The position numbers and the translations under genes were made by a program. Positions 52,138 to 61,093 of a stretch of 64,000 bases of DNA are shown in pieces; position 1 is the first letter of the stretch; each line of letters opens with the position of its first letter. The DNA lies in contig JAVBJU010000024.1 of the NCBI GenBank assembly GCA_031546825.1, forward strand, positions 16,049 through 80,048. The letters are read 5' to 3'. The DNA is from Hohaiivirga sp031546825 (lineage in GTDB: Bacteria; Pseudomonadota; Alphaproteobacteria; Rhizobiales; Beijerinckiaceae). The notes beneath the pieces are model-generated. The model was not told where the DNA came from and ran no database searches. It was given only the letters and a program-made list of their open reading frames with translations.

Positions 52138-52704
52138 ATGACGATGAAGCGACGTAAAAAGCCGTGCCGGATCTTGCCAGCACAACCGGGGGGTGAGCTT
52201 GGCCGGTTGAATGTCGAGGACCCTGATCTTCCTGGTGCCCGCATCAACGCGCAGGCCAATGTGCGACACGACGTTCTGGTGCATTGGCGGTCACGCAAGC
52301 AGATTGATGATGTGCAGTTCCTCGCTGGGCAGAAGATGCAGGCGCTATGGTATCGGTCTCGTGTCGGACAGCCAGCAACCCTGCGTTATGACCGCGATCG
52401 GGTCGATGGCGGCATACGGGCCGATGCCTTTTCGGAACAGGTGGCGACGGCCACAGCCGAGCTGCGCCAGATTGCCGCCTTTCTCGGCCGCGCCGATTAC
52501 CGGCTGATGATCCTGGCGATTTGCGAAGGCCGCCCCATTGAAGAGCTGGCAAGCACAATGGAGGGGCGCGAGCCGCAACGCTATATCGCACGGCGGGTGC
52601 GTGACGCCCTGACATATCTGGCCGATTTCTGGGGCACCGTTGGGGCACCCGTGCCGCAGCGGATCCATCCCTTTCATGGGCCAGGCCCGCACATGTCTCT
52701 ATGA
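52138..52704 (+). CDS. phage regulator-like protein (DUF6456-like C-terminal helices)
   Basis: A 188-residue basic protein. ATG 52138 has AAGGAAGG upstream. The C-terminal 80 residues (GRADYRLMILAICEGRPIEE, then RYIARRVRDALTYLADFW) resemble the sigma-like helix-turn-helix regions of alphaproteobacterial phage regulators. Its position before the terminase genes and the strong terminator that follows it suggest a late-gene activator or antiterminator. This is inferred from place and pattern only. Confidence 0.55.
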   Translation: MTMKRRKKPCRILPAQPGGELGRLNVEDPDLPGARINAQANVRHDVLVHWRSRKQIDDVQFLAGQKMQALWYRSRVGQPATLRYDRDRVDGGIRADAFSEQVATATAELRQIAAFLGRADYRLMILAICEGRPIEELASTMEGREPQRYIARRVRDALTYLADFWGTVGAPVPQRIHPFHGPGPHMSL

Positions 52705-52708
52705 CGCG

Positions 52709-52739
52709 AAAAAGCCTGGTGTAAAAACCGGGCTTTTTT
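52709..52739 (+). terminator. rho-independent terminator after the regulator-like gene
   Basis: Stem AAAAAGCCTGGT / ACCGGGCTTTTT with one G-T pair, 6-base loop and a T6 run. It begins 5 bases past the stop codon at 52704. Confidence 0.92.
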
Positions 52740-53002
52740 ATTGGAATATCAAAGCACTAAGATGAAATAGGCAACGAGAACAAAAATAGATCAAAAGAAG
52801 AACAAAAAGAGATTGACGGGGCCAGTCAGTTGGGGTATAAAGGTTATGTTAGCAGAATTGGGTGGCGGCGGTTGGCGCGCTGCTCTTTGGTGAAGGCGCG
52901 CTTTGCTGTTAGCACTCAAAAGCCAACTCATTCCTTTTGCACCTATGCGCGCTGGCGCTTTCGGCCTGGATAGGGTGGGACCATTCGGGGCTCGCCGGTT
53001 TT

Positions 53003-53363
53003 TCAGGCGCGTATTTTCATACGGCAATTGACCCAGCATGCCCCTATCAAGCAAACCTCTCTGAGCGGCGCATCGGCATGGAATGAAGAGAGCTCTTCAT
53101 TCCATGAAGCTCGACCTGCGGTGGCTTTGGGCGCATCGCAATTAATGTAGGCAAAATATCGCTCGCGTTTACGTTCCTTAACCAAGATTGCCGTGGTCGG
53201 AGATTGGCCATTGTGGAGAGTAAATTTGCAGCGCCCATCAACGGAGCGCTTGCCCTTCACGTCGATTAAACAATCTGCCGGTTTGACGGAGAGTTTTTTC
53301 GGGTTGGGCCCATGCGCTAAGGGGCAGCAGCATGAGCGTGCTCACAATCAAAATGCGTTTCAT
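53003..53363 (-). pseudogene. exported small protein gene with a one-base frameshift in an A6 tract
   Basis: ATG 53363 opens a signal peptide (RILIVSTLMLLPLSAWAQ) that runs out of frame after PEKTLRQTG. Removing one A from the A6 tract (T6 on the plus strand, 53294-53299) restores a continuous 119-residue frame: AWAQPEKLSVKPADCLIDVK and onward to WVNCRMKIRA. The rejoined protein has five cysteines (four of them in NCDA, EVCL, ACW and NCR toward the end), a basic character and no known domain. It lies between the regulator-like gene and the terminase, on the opposite strand. It could be a decayed gene, a switchable gene or a sequencing error. Confidence 0.6.
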
Positions 53364-53513
53364 GGTGTCCCCCGAATTTTGTCCCCGCACGTCCTGACAG
53401 CCTTCATCTGAACACTTGGCATTGTCCAACGGGGACCCGCGTTCGTTCACGGCTTTGAGGCAGGCAACACTTACCGCTTCAGCCGAAATGCTCAAACCTT
53501 TCAGGATATTTCC

Positions 53514-53972
53514 ATGACCAGACTCAGAAATGAGCGCCATGAGCTTTTTGCCCAGGCGCTGGCCTATGGCCGAACGGAAGAAGAGGCGCTTCAGGCGGCG
53601 GGCTATTGCCACCGGGGCGCGACATTGCTCGCGCGATTACGGGCACTGACGGAAAGCGGCTCGATCCGCCGGCGGATTGCCGAAATTAAAGGGGAGGCGC
53701 GCGAACCGGCGGATGAACAACTGGCCGAGGCGGTGTTGCCGGGCAAAACCGTAACGGTTGCGATGCTGACCGCCGGGCTGCTGCGCATCGCCGAAGAATG
53801 CGAGAAATCCGATATTGCCGCCGCCAAGAACGTGGCGCGCAGCGTCTATATGGATGTGGCCAAGCTCAACGGTCTCATCGGTGAAAGAAACGAGAACCCC
53901 CATGCCGCCCACGATATCACCGCAGAACCGCTCTCGGAAAGTGAGTGGGCCGACCGCTATGCCGGTGCCTGA
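53514..53972 (+). CDS. phage terminase small subunit
   Basis: A 152-residue protein with the plan of small terminases: an N-terminal helix-turn-helix-like part (FAQALAYGRTEEEALQAAGY, residues 10-29), a basic helical stretch, and an oligomerisation region. The large subunit begins before its stop codon (overlap 14 bases), as is usual for terminase pairs. It should recognise the packaging site on phage DNA. AGGA lies 8 bases before ATG. Confidence 0.8.
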   Translation: MTRLRNERHELFAQALAYGRTEEEALQAAGYCHRGATLLARLRALTESGSIRRRIAEIKGEAREPADEQLAEAVLPGKTVTVAMLTAGLLRIAEECEKSDIAAAKNVARSVYMDVAKLNGLIGERNENPHAAHDITAEPLSESEWADRYAGA

Positions 53973-55398
53973 TATTGTCTGGCGTCCGCAAACCGGCCCG
54001 CAGAAAGCGCTGGTTGATTGCCCCTTGCCGGAGATCTTTTTCGGCGGAGCGCGCGGCGGCGGCAAGACCGATGGCGTACTGGGCAAATGGGCGCTGAAAG
54101 AGCGCCGCTATGGGCCGGATTTCAACGCGGTGATGTTTCGGCGCACCACGGTTTCCTCTGAAGACGCCATTGGCCGCTCCCGCCAGATCTACAAACCGCT
54201 CGGCGGAATTTTCAATGCGGGCCGCCGCATCTGGACCATGCCCAATGGCGGGCGCATTGCTTTTGCCTATCTCGACAATGTCGCCGATGCGCAGGAATAT
54301 CAGGGCCGTAACCTCACCGATGTGTGGGTGGAGGAGGTGGGGCAATATGCCGACCCCGCGCCCATCGAGCGCCTGTTCGGCCTGCTGCGATCGGCCAATG
54401 GCGTGCCGGTGCAGATGATATTGACTGGCAACCCCGGCGGACCGGGCCAGCACTGGATTTCCAACCGCTACGGGCTCATTCCCTTCCCGGACAAGCCCCG
54501 GGTGCTTACCCGCAAGCTCGCCAATGGCAGCAGCCACCATGTGGCGGTGATCCCCTCACGCATCACCGATAACCGGATTCTGATGAAAGCTGACCCCGGC
54601 TATATCGACCGCCTGCATATGGTGGGCAATAAAGAGCTGGTGCAAGCCTGGCTGCAGGGCGATTGGGGCGCGGTGGAAGGTGCGTTCTTTGATGATTGGG
54701 ACGCTGGCCGCCATGTGCTTTCCCCCTTCACCATTCCCGAACATTGGCTGCGCTTTCGCTCTGGCGACTGGGGCACGGCGCGGCCGTTTTCCATTGGCTG
54801 GTGGGCCGTTGCGAGTGAGGAGATGGTGGTGCAGGAGCGGGTTATTCCGCGCGGTGCCATGGTGCGGTATCGCGAGTGGTATGGCTGCCATCGGGACAAA
54901 CCCAATTCCGGCTTGCGCCTGCCAGCCGCCGAAGTGGCGCGACAGGTTGCGGTGTTAGAGGCCGCCGACCGCATTGCCTATGGCGTTCTCGATGACGCCT
55001 GTTTCGCCAATACCGGCGGCCCCACCATTGCCGAAACCTTCGCTGATGCTGGCGTGCCATGGGAACGCAGCGGCCACAAGCAACGCGTCAGCCGCGGCGG
55101 TGTGCTCGGCGGTTGGGATCTGATGCGGGCGCGGTTGCGCGGCAATGTGGATGGCGACCCCATGCTATTCGTCTTCAACACCTGCCATGCCTTCCTGCGC
55201 ACCGTGCCGGTGCTGCAGCACAACCCGCTCACACCCGAAGACCTCGACACCGAGGCGGAAGACCATATTGCCGACGAGACGCGGTATGCGTGCGTATCAC
55301 GGCCCTGGGTGGCGGGTGCGCCGGGAACGGAAGCAACGCCCCAGCCGCGCGATATCGGGCGATGGTTGGAGAGGGATGGGGGGAGTTGGCGTGTGTGA
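53959..55398 (+). CDS. phage terminase large subunit
   Basis: A 479-residue packaging ATPase-nuclease from ATG 53959, which overlaps the small-subunit gene; frames further upstream lack family similarity. The Walker A motif is GGARGGGKTDG (about residues 29-39), with Walker B near VWVEEVGQ. The C-terminal nuclease acidic residues are in SGDWGTARPF and GVLDDACF. The last 30 codons (55309-55398) are repeated in the cargo region 890 bases downstream. Confidence 0.9.
   Translation: MPVPDIVWRPQTGPQKALVDCPLPEIFFGGARGGGKTDGVLGKWALKERRYGPDFNAVMFRRTTVSSEDAIGRSRQIYKPLGGIFNAGRRIWTMPNGGRIAFAYLDNVADAQEYQGRNLTDVWVEEVGQYADPAPIERLFGLLRSANGVPVQMILTGNPGGPGQHWISNRYGLIPFPDKPRVLTRKLANGSSHHVAVIPSRITDNRILMKADPGYIDRLHMVGNKELVQAWLQGDWGAVEGAFFDDWDAGRHVLSPFTIPEHWLRFRSGDWGTARPFSIGWWAVASEEMVVQERVIPRGAMVRYREWYGCHRDKPNSGLRLPAAEVARQVAVLEAADRIAYGVLDDACFANTGGPTIAETFADAGVPWERSGHKQRVSRGGVLGGWDLMRARLRGNVDGDPMLFVFNTCHAFLRTVPVLQHNPLTPEDLDTEAEDHIADETRYACVSRPWVAGAPGTEATPQPRDIGRWLERDGGSWRV
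55309..55398 (+). repeat. terminase 3' end, copy 1
   Basis: The last 30 codons of the large terminase gene, VAGAPGTEATPQPRDIGRWL to the stop. They are matched by copy 2 at 56199-56288 with 82 of 90 bases identical and no gaps. Confidence 0.97.
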
Positions 55399-55439
55399 GT
55401 GTCGTGATTTAGTAATTCCCTGACGGTGCCGTGTTTTCG

Positions 55440-56069
55440 CTATTCTACGAAAAGCTGCTTCTTCAGATCGGGGTCAGCGGCGTGGATCTCATCGGCAACG
55501 CGGTGACACCATTGTTCGGGGGCGCTTTTGGCCAAGGGCAGGTCTATCAGTTTGGCGTATTTGATTTGTGCCTTTTCCATTGCTCTCGGATTTCTGTAAT
55601 AGGCAAAGTTTTCACGTAATAGCCAGTAGATTTCATCATATAAATCTAAAACATGGGGTCTATTAGCCATTGCACAGCTTTTATAAATTTCCTCTAGTTT
55701 TCCTAAAAAAATCAAATGAGATCCAGAGTCTGCATCATATTTTTTTGATGATCTAGAAATTATATATCTCTCGGCCTTCTCAAGCAGTGCATTAAGTTTT
55801 CGAGGTGAGTTTGTAATTATCAGAAAACTATCCTTGAGTGCGTCTTTTCTCGGTTTGCATGACGCTATGGTTCTTCTCGCGATCTCTCGCTTTTCAGATA
55901 TATGCTTGGAGTTTTCTGTATAATTATTTTCGAGGCAGGCGATATAAGAGACGATAATCTGCCGAAATTCATATTCCGTTATGTCGGAACGAGACGGGAT
56001 ATTTTGAGCATGAGACGTTGAAACAGCAATCAGTAAAAGCAAGATTGCCGCAGCGGTTTTGCGAAACAT
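55440..56069 (-). CDS. exported protein with a two-cysteine module (cargo A)
   Basis: A 209-residue protein from ATG 56069 with a clear signal peptide (KTAAAILLLLIAVSTSHAQ). It has one full copy of the shared module: YIACLENNYTENSKHISEKR through ASCKPRKD, with 25 residues between the cysteines. Later cysteines lie in YKSCAMANR and EQWCHRVADE, as in the relatives at 61094 and 63139. The gene is AT-richer than its neighbours, on the strand opposite the phage genes, and inserted between terminase and portal. It probably acts in the periplasm. Function unknown. Confidence 0.8.
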   Translation of the reverse strand: MFRKTAAAILLLLIAVSTSHAQNIPSRSDITEYEFRQIIVSYIACLENNYTENSKHISEKREIARRTIASCKPRKDALKDSFLIITNSPRKLNALLEKAERYIISRSSKKYDADSGSHLIFLGKLEEIYKSCAMANRPHVLDLYDEIYWLLRENFAYYRNPRAMEKAQIKYAKLIDLPLAKSAPEQWCHRVADEIHAADPDLKKQLFVE

Positions 56070-56198
56070 TCCTGGGCTCCTCATTCTTTTTATTTTTTAG
56101 AACAAAGCATGAACCGACACAAGGGAAATGCTGATTTTTCCACGATGGGTCGTCTGTCTTGCCCAATTAAATCGAAATGGAGTTAAGAATGGGTAATG

Positions 56199-56288
56199 GT
56201 GGCGGGTGCGCCGGGAACCGAAGCAACGCCCCAGCCGCGGGATATTGGGCGGTGGCTTGAGGGGGATGGGGGGAGTTGGCGAGTGTGA
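56199..56288 (+). repeat. terminase 3' end, copy 2 (displaced)
   Basis: In-frame second copy of the last 30 terminase codons, ending in the same TGA. Eight bases differ from copy 1, in seven codons; six of these are synonymous and one changes Arg to Gly. There is no start of its own. Confidence 0.97.
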
Positions 56289-56327
56289 GGGTGGGCATTG
56301 CAGCGTCCGACCGTTACATCTGATAGG

Positions 56328-57419
56328 TTACTTCCACATGTTTTTCAGAAAGAACCGAGAAAGTTCGACAAGTTCTTGCCCCTGTAGTTTTAATGTTCTG
56401 TTGAATGTAAGGAGAGATAATAAACAATACCTCTTTTCAGGAAGCTTCTTAGATTTCTGTGAATCTTCCCTAAACTCCTCAGGGACTACCTTTTCGTAGA
56501 TAGAAATAAGGCGACCCTCGGATGGCAAAGCGATTTGGCGTGTTAGGTCACTGTTAGTGATCAGAGCCACCATGGCCTCCACATAAGACTGCTGGAGTTC
56601 CAAGGCTGGTTTGTCTTCTGATATGGAGACGACATAGTCGCCAAATTTTAGGTTGCAGTTACCTTGGTCCGAGGAATGATTAAGCAATGCAACTATGGTT
56701 TTGAAAACAGCAACCGAGTCAGTATCAGTCGCATGGTGCACATAGCGAGCGGTGTTCTTGCTTTTCGTTGCGAAGGAAATCTTTCTTAATATATCGTAAT
56801 TTTCGCTATCAAGGCCGTATTTTTGAGCATTTTTTCCCTGGCTCTCATAGATCGTTGCTATGGCTTGAGACTGTATACTCTGGAGGAGTGTGGAGTCTTT
56901 GTTGAGTATCGCCATGTTGATTTTTGCCAAAGGTGAGTTGCTTAGGATCTCTGTGACCTGAGTTTTGACAAACGCTGTACTTCTGAGCGGATAGGCAGAC
57001 TCTCGCAACTGATAGACGCCGAATACGAGTGCACCCGTTGCTACCAGAATTGTTCCAGCGACAATTTGTAGAAAATTTGCCTTTTTACGCAGAATTTTTG
57101 AAATAACCAGCATCGACAAAAATAGAGATAGAAATAAAATTCCTTCAAAATAATCACCTGGCGCATAATAATAATAACCGTATTTGAATATTTTTAATAG
57201 AAAGTATTCAGTTGTTACGCCAATGATCATTGTCGCGACCATAGAAAGCATGACGATCAAAAAATATGATTTTGGTCTTGGGTTCCCCGCTGCGAAAGCT
57301 TTTTTTACTTTGTTGGAATGGCGCAAAGCGAACAGCGCGATGAACGCAAAGGATATGACCAGGGTTACAGAGTAATCTCTGACCGCTGTCCATACGTCTG
57401 CTGAAGAAATGGCGGTCAT
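56328..57419 (-). CDS. membrane protein of unknown function (cargo B)
   Basis: A 363-residue protein from ATG 57419. Four hydrophobic segments occupy the first 170 residues (VTLVISFAFIALFALR, FLIVMLSMVATMIIGV, GILFLSLFLSMLVIS, LQIVAGTILVATGALVFGVY), followed by a soluble domain of about 200 residues with no recognised family. AT-rich, opposite strand to the phage genes, divergent from the 426-residue gene at 57660 with a 240-base gap between them. The pairing suggests a functional partnership, for example an inner-membrane protector against the product of that gene. That is a guess. Confidence 0.75.
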   Translation of the reverse strand: MTAISSADVWTAVRDYSVTLVISFAFIALFALRHSNKVKKAFAAGNPRPKSYFLIVMLSMVATMIIGVTTEYFLLKIFKYGYYYYAPGDYFEGILFLSLFLSMLVISKILRKKANFLQIVAGTILVATGALVFGVYQLRESAYPLRSTAFVKTQVTEILSNSPLAKINMAILNKDSTLLQSIQSQAIATIYESQGKNAQKYGLDSENYDILRKISFATKSKNTARYVHHATDTDSVAVFKTIVALLNHSSDQGNCNLKFGDYVVSISEDKPALELQQSYVEAMVALITNSDLTRQIALPSEGRLISIYEKVVPEEFREDSQKSKKLPEKRYCLLSLLTFNRTLKLQGQELVELSRFFLKNMWK

Positions 57420-57659
57420 CGGAAGGCCCTTGAAAAGTGGTGGATTAGGGGAGTGCAGGATGCCCCCGGTCACAGAGGATGTTGACCCGCATGCCACGCG
57501 TATAACCAGCATCTCGCATAAGCAAAACGCCACATATACGCAAACTCTAGCTATTGATTAAGCGATGTTATCAATCTGCTCGGAGGTTATCAAGAACAAA
57601 ATGCGAACTACTCATTTGAGGCATCATGCACTCAATGAGCTGCCGAACTGGAGGTTTCC

Positions 57660-58940
57660 ATGAGCAGTGATGATCTATTACGACGGATGGGCATTGTTTT
57701 GAATGCAGATCCGAATCCCAGTGTTGCCAATCTAAAAGAGTTAATTCGGCGGCGGATGGAAGTTGCAAGGCAATACGACGCTGAAGTTGCGCGGCGCAAA
57801 GCCAAAGTTGATATGTCGCCGGGCCCGGAGCACATGCAGGGATTGACGAACCAAAATCTGCGTGACTTGTCTGAAATGACAAAACAACAGATCATTCCCC
57901 TTGCCGTTGAGTCGCTCGAAACGGCAAAAAAAAATCAGTATCGAGAGTTTCCGCTACCTGTTGATAGTTCAAATCCATATCTGGAATACAAACAAAATAG
58001 TACTCTAGGTGGGCGTGTTTCTGGAATGAAAAATATTGGCCATGATATCACCGTTAATTCGGCGGCGAGCGTTGGTTCGGATTTTCAGGAAGCGAATAGC
58101 AGTAATCGTGGTTCTCGCGAATCGTCCTTTGGTATCGTGTTAAAGCCTATCGAATTGCAGTTGCAGAAACAATTCGGAAAAGGTGGTGTCGGAGGAACTG
58201 TAGGGGTTAGCGCGTCTGGACCAGGTGCGGAGGTTTCTGCTTCTACAAAGGCATATTCGGCAGACATTGGAGGCGTGCAGATTCCTGGGTGGGAGGCTGA
58301 AACTACTGCTGAGTATTATCCTGGTAAGGTGAAAGCGAATGCTGGGTTTACAATACCTTCAGGAACATTCGCCGGACTGACCGATGTGATCGATCCCGAC
58401 AGACAGGCTCACGCGATTATGCGCATGATAAATGGTGAACGAGAGCCGGATGAATGGTGCGTAATCGGAAAGGCTGAAGTGGATAAGTCGCTCGGCGGTC
58501 TTGGCTACAGCGTCGGTGGAGCATTAGGTGCCAATAGCAAAGGCGGGTTGAGTGCGAAGGCCAAAGGCTCCGTAAATCTTTTTGGGGTTGGTCTAGGGGC
58601 AGATCTCGGTCTGGAATTACTTCCTCCAGAATATTGCACTCCGAGCAAACCTGCGGATAAAGACGTTTTTGAGGAGAAGAGCAAAATAGAATCTCAGCCG
58701 GAGAACTATTTACTTGCCGAAAACTTTCCAAAATTTCGCGGTAAACCTGTCGACGACTTCACCGCCGTTTACCCACTAGACGAAAGTGACGGACAATCCG
58801 GTGCGGCGGCTGAGCGAAATAATTCTAACGACTTGCCCCCAATGAGCATTGTTCGTGACAAGGTATTTCTTGGCGGAGATCCTAAAGATCCGTCCCGGTG
58901 GGCAACGCGGCAATACCCCTATACCGGCGGGGGATTTTAA
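57660..58940 (+). CDS. Gly-rich unknown protein (cargo C)
   Basis: A 426-residue protein with no recognised family. ATG 57660 has TGGAGG 6 bases upstream. Residues 1-130 are charged and helical; residues about 150-330 are Gly/Ser/Ala-rich with alternating beta-like patterns (GKGGVGGTVGVSASGPGAEV, SLGGLGYSVGGALGANSKGG); the C-terminus is polar and ends RQYPYTGGGF. There is no signal peptide. An A9 tract at 57926-57934 lies in the frame. It is divergent from the membrane protein at 56328. A toxin-like or effector role is possible but unsupported by any motif. Confidence 0.75.
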   Translation: MSSDDLLRRMGIVLNADPNPSVANLKELIRRRMEVARQYDAEVARRKAKVDMSPGPEHMQGLTNQNLRDLSEMTKQQIIPLAVESLETAKKNQYREFPLPVDSSNPYLEYKQNSTLGGRVSGMKNIGHDITVNSAASVGSDFQEANSSNRGSRESSFGIVLKPIELQLQKQFGKGGVGGTVGVSASGPGAEVSASTKAYSADIGGVQIPGWEAETTAEYYPGKVKANAGFTIPSGTFAGLTDVIDPDRQAHAIMRMINGEREPDEWCVIGKAEVDKSLGGLGYSVGGALGANSKGGLSAKAKGSVNLFGVGLGADLGLELLPPEYCTPSKPADKDVFEEKSKIESQPENYLLAENFPKFRGKPVDDFTAVYPLDESDGQSGAAAERNNSNDLPPMSIVRDKVFLGGDPKDPSRWATRQYPYTGGGF

Positions 58941-59091
58941 CGCGTGCGCTCTCTGTTTTAATTCAGCTATTCAATAGCCCCATAGTCGGCTCATTTCCCG
59001 ACGTAATCTCCCTAAAGTCCCACCCATCCCGCCGCGCGAACCCCCTTTCGCGCCAACGGCTTCCCATACCCCAAACACACGGAAAACTCCC

Positions 59092-61026
59092 ATGGCGATT
59101 ACCATTGAAACTTTGCTGGATGACGGCCCGGCTTCCGCCGATGGCGAGACGCGGTTGTCGCAGCTCAAGGCGCTGTTTAACGAGTGCCGCGATTCCACCG
59201 AAATCGCGCGGCGCGAGGCGCAGCGGGATATTGATTATTACCACGACCAGCAATGGACCGACGGCGAATTGAAGGAACTGGCGCGCCGTCGCCAGCCGCC
59301 GGTGACGATGAATGTGGTGAAGGACAAGGTCGAGAGCATCTGCGGCGTTGAGCAGCAATCGGACACAGCGCCAAAGGCATGGCCGCGCAAGCCGAATGGC
59401 GAGCAGGCGGCGGAAATTGCCACCGACACCCTGCGCTATGTCTGCGATCTCGAACGCTTCGACAAGGCGCGCATTGATATCCTGCGGGATATGCTGATCT
59501 CGGGCACCGGCGGGGCCATTGTTGAGGTTGTGCCCAATGCTTTGGGCTCGTTCGATATCAAGATCCGCAAATTACGCTGGGAAACTTTGGTGTTTGACCC
59601 GTTCTCTCGCGAAAGCGATTTTTCGGATGCGCGCTATCTCGGTTCGGCGATCTGGATGCACGCTTCCGATGTGCTCGCCATGTATGGCGAAGAGGCGCGC
59701 GAGGCGGTGGAAGGGGCGCTGGATGACCGCGGCCTTTCCGATGAGGGCGCCAGCGAAAGTTATGCCGACCGGCCCATTGGCAATGTGTGGTCTGATCGCA
59801 AGCGCAACCGCGTGTTGGTGGTGGAACTTTACCACATCGAGGGTGGCATCTGGATGCACTCGATCTTCACTGGTGCGGGGGTGATTTCATCGAAGGAATC
59901 GCCCTACCGCAGCGCAGATGGTGAGCCGTGTTGCCCGATCGAACTCGCCAGTGTCTATGTGAACCGCAACAATGAGCGGTATGGCGTGGTGCGCTCCATG
60001 CTCTCGGCGCAGGATGAGATCAATCATCGCCGTTCGAAAATGCTGCATCTGTTGAACTCGCGTCAGACCTACCGCAAGGAAGGCTCCATTGCTGCAACCG
60101 ACCCGCAGGCGCTGAGGCGTGAACTCAACAAGCCGGATGGTGATATCGTGCTGGCCCGCACCGCCGAATGGGGCAGGGATATCGGTATCATTCCGACCGA
60201 GGCCGAGATTTCGGGCCAGTCTGAATTGCTGCAAGATGCCCGTGCCTTCATTGATAAGCAGGGGGCCAACAACGCCCTGATGGGGCACGCTTCGCCAAGC
60301 CAATCGGGCCGCGCCATTCTGGCTCAGCAGCAAGCGGGCTTGCAGACGCTGGCGACGTTATTTGCCGGTTACAATGACTGGATTCTGCGCATCTATCGCC
60401 AGGTATGGGCGCGTGCCCGGCAATTCTGGCGGGCACCCATGTGGGTGCGCGTGACGGATGATATCGGTTCGCCGAAATTCGTGCAGATCAATGAGCCGCT
60501 GCTCGACGCCTTTGGCAATCCGATCCCCGATCCGCAGACCGGGGCTCCCGCCATGCGCAACCGCCTGGCCGAAATGGACGTGGACCTCATTGTCGATCGG
60601 GTGCCGGCTTCCGCCAACCTGCAGGATGAAACCTTCAAGGAGCTTATTGCGCTCACCCGTGAGAGCGGCCTGGGTGCAACGCCCGCCGTGCTTTCCGCCA
60701 TCCTCGCCTCATCACCCTTGCGCGGCCAGGTGAAACGCCAGCTTCTTCAGGCCATCGGAGGCCAGGGCCAGCCCGACCCGATGCAGGCGCAAATGGTGCA
60801 GCGTAAAGCCATGGCCGAAATCGCCAAGGAAGAAGCTCACACCGCCAAATACGGCGCGGCAGCCACCAAGGAGCAGGCGCTTGCGCAGCGCATGATGCTG
60901 CACAACGCAGGCGATGAGGCGGCGATGGCACCAATGATGCAGCAGTTGCAGGTGGTGCAGGCGCTGCAACAGGCGGGGATTGATCCGATGCTATTGGTGC
61001 AGATGGCGCAGGGGCATCGACGGTAA
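59092..61026 (+). CDS. phage portal protein (P22-like)
   Basis: A 644-residue protein with the pattern of P22-type portals: LSQLKALFNECRDSTEIARR near the start, DYYHDQQWTDGELKELARR (about residues 44-62), then a core with FDPFSRESDFSDARY and the helical stem region, and a Gln/Met-rich C-terminus (APMMQQLQVVQALQQAG). Twelve copies would form the DNA entry channel of the capsid. It is separated from the terminase by about 3.7 kb of cargo, whereas in related phages the two are usually adjacent. Confidence 0.88.
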   Translation: MAITIETLLDDGPASADGETRLSQLKALFNECRDSTEIARREAQRDIDYYHDQQWTDGELKELARRRQPPVTMNVVKDKVESICGVEQQSDTAPKAWPRKPNGEQAAEIATDTLRYVCDLERFDKARIDILRDMLISGTGGAIVEVVPNALGSFDIKIRKLRWETLVFDPFSRESDFSDARYLGSAIWMHASDVLAMYGEEAREAVEGALDDRGLSDEGASESYADRPIGNVWSDRKRNRVLVVELYHIEGGIWMHSIFTGAGVISSKESPYRSADGEPCCPIELASVYVNRNNERYGVVRSMLSAQDEINHRRSKMLHLLNSRQTYRKEGSIAATDPQALRRELNKPDGDIVLARTAEWGRDIGIIPTEAEISGQSELLQDARAFIDKQGANNALMGHASPSQSGRAILAQQQAGLQTLATLFAGYNDWILRIYRQVWARARQFWRAPMWVRVTDDIGSPKFVQINEPLLDAFGNPIPDPQTGAPAMRNRLAEMDVDLIVDRVPASANLQDETFKELIALTRESGLGATPAVLSAILASSPLRGQVKRQLLQAIGGQGQPDPMQAQMVQRKAMAEIAKEEAHTAKYGAAATKEQALAQRMMLHNAGDEAAMAPMMQQLQVVQALQQAGIDPMLLVQMAQGHRR

Positions 61027-61052
61027 AACCAAAAGAGAACCTGACATTAGAT

Positions 61053-61087
61053 TTTGTGTGAAAGACACACCGATCCTTTCACACAAA
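61053..61087. terminator. 12-bp inverted repeat after the portal gene
   Basis: A perfect stem TTTGTGTGAAAG / CTTTCACACAAA with an 11-base loop, between the convergent portal and cargo D genes. It may serve as a bidirectional terminator, although its stem is AT-rich. Confidence 0.55.
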
Positions 61088-61093
61088 TAGCGG

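Noticed and set aside
52791..53054. 87-codon minus-strand frame after the regulator-like gene
   Set aside because: Low-complexity Pro/Arg product with a poly-Phe end from an A-rich stretch; overlaps the better-supported exported gene; no ribosome site.
53294..53299. Programmed ribosomal frameshifting at the A6 tract
   Set aside because: No downstream pseudoknot or internal ribosome site was recognised, and the product before the shift is only a signal peptide. Slippage, decay or sequencing error fit better.
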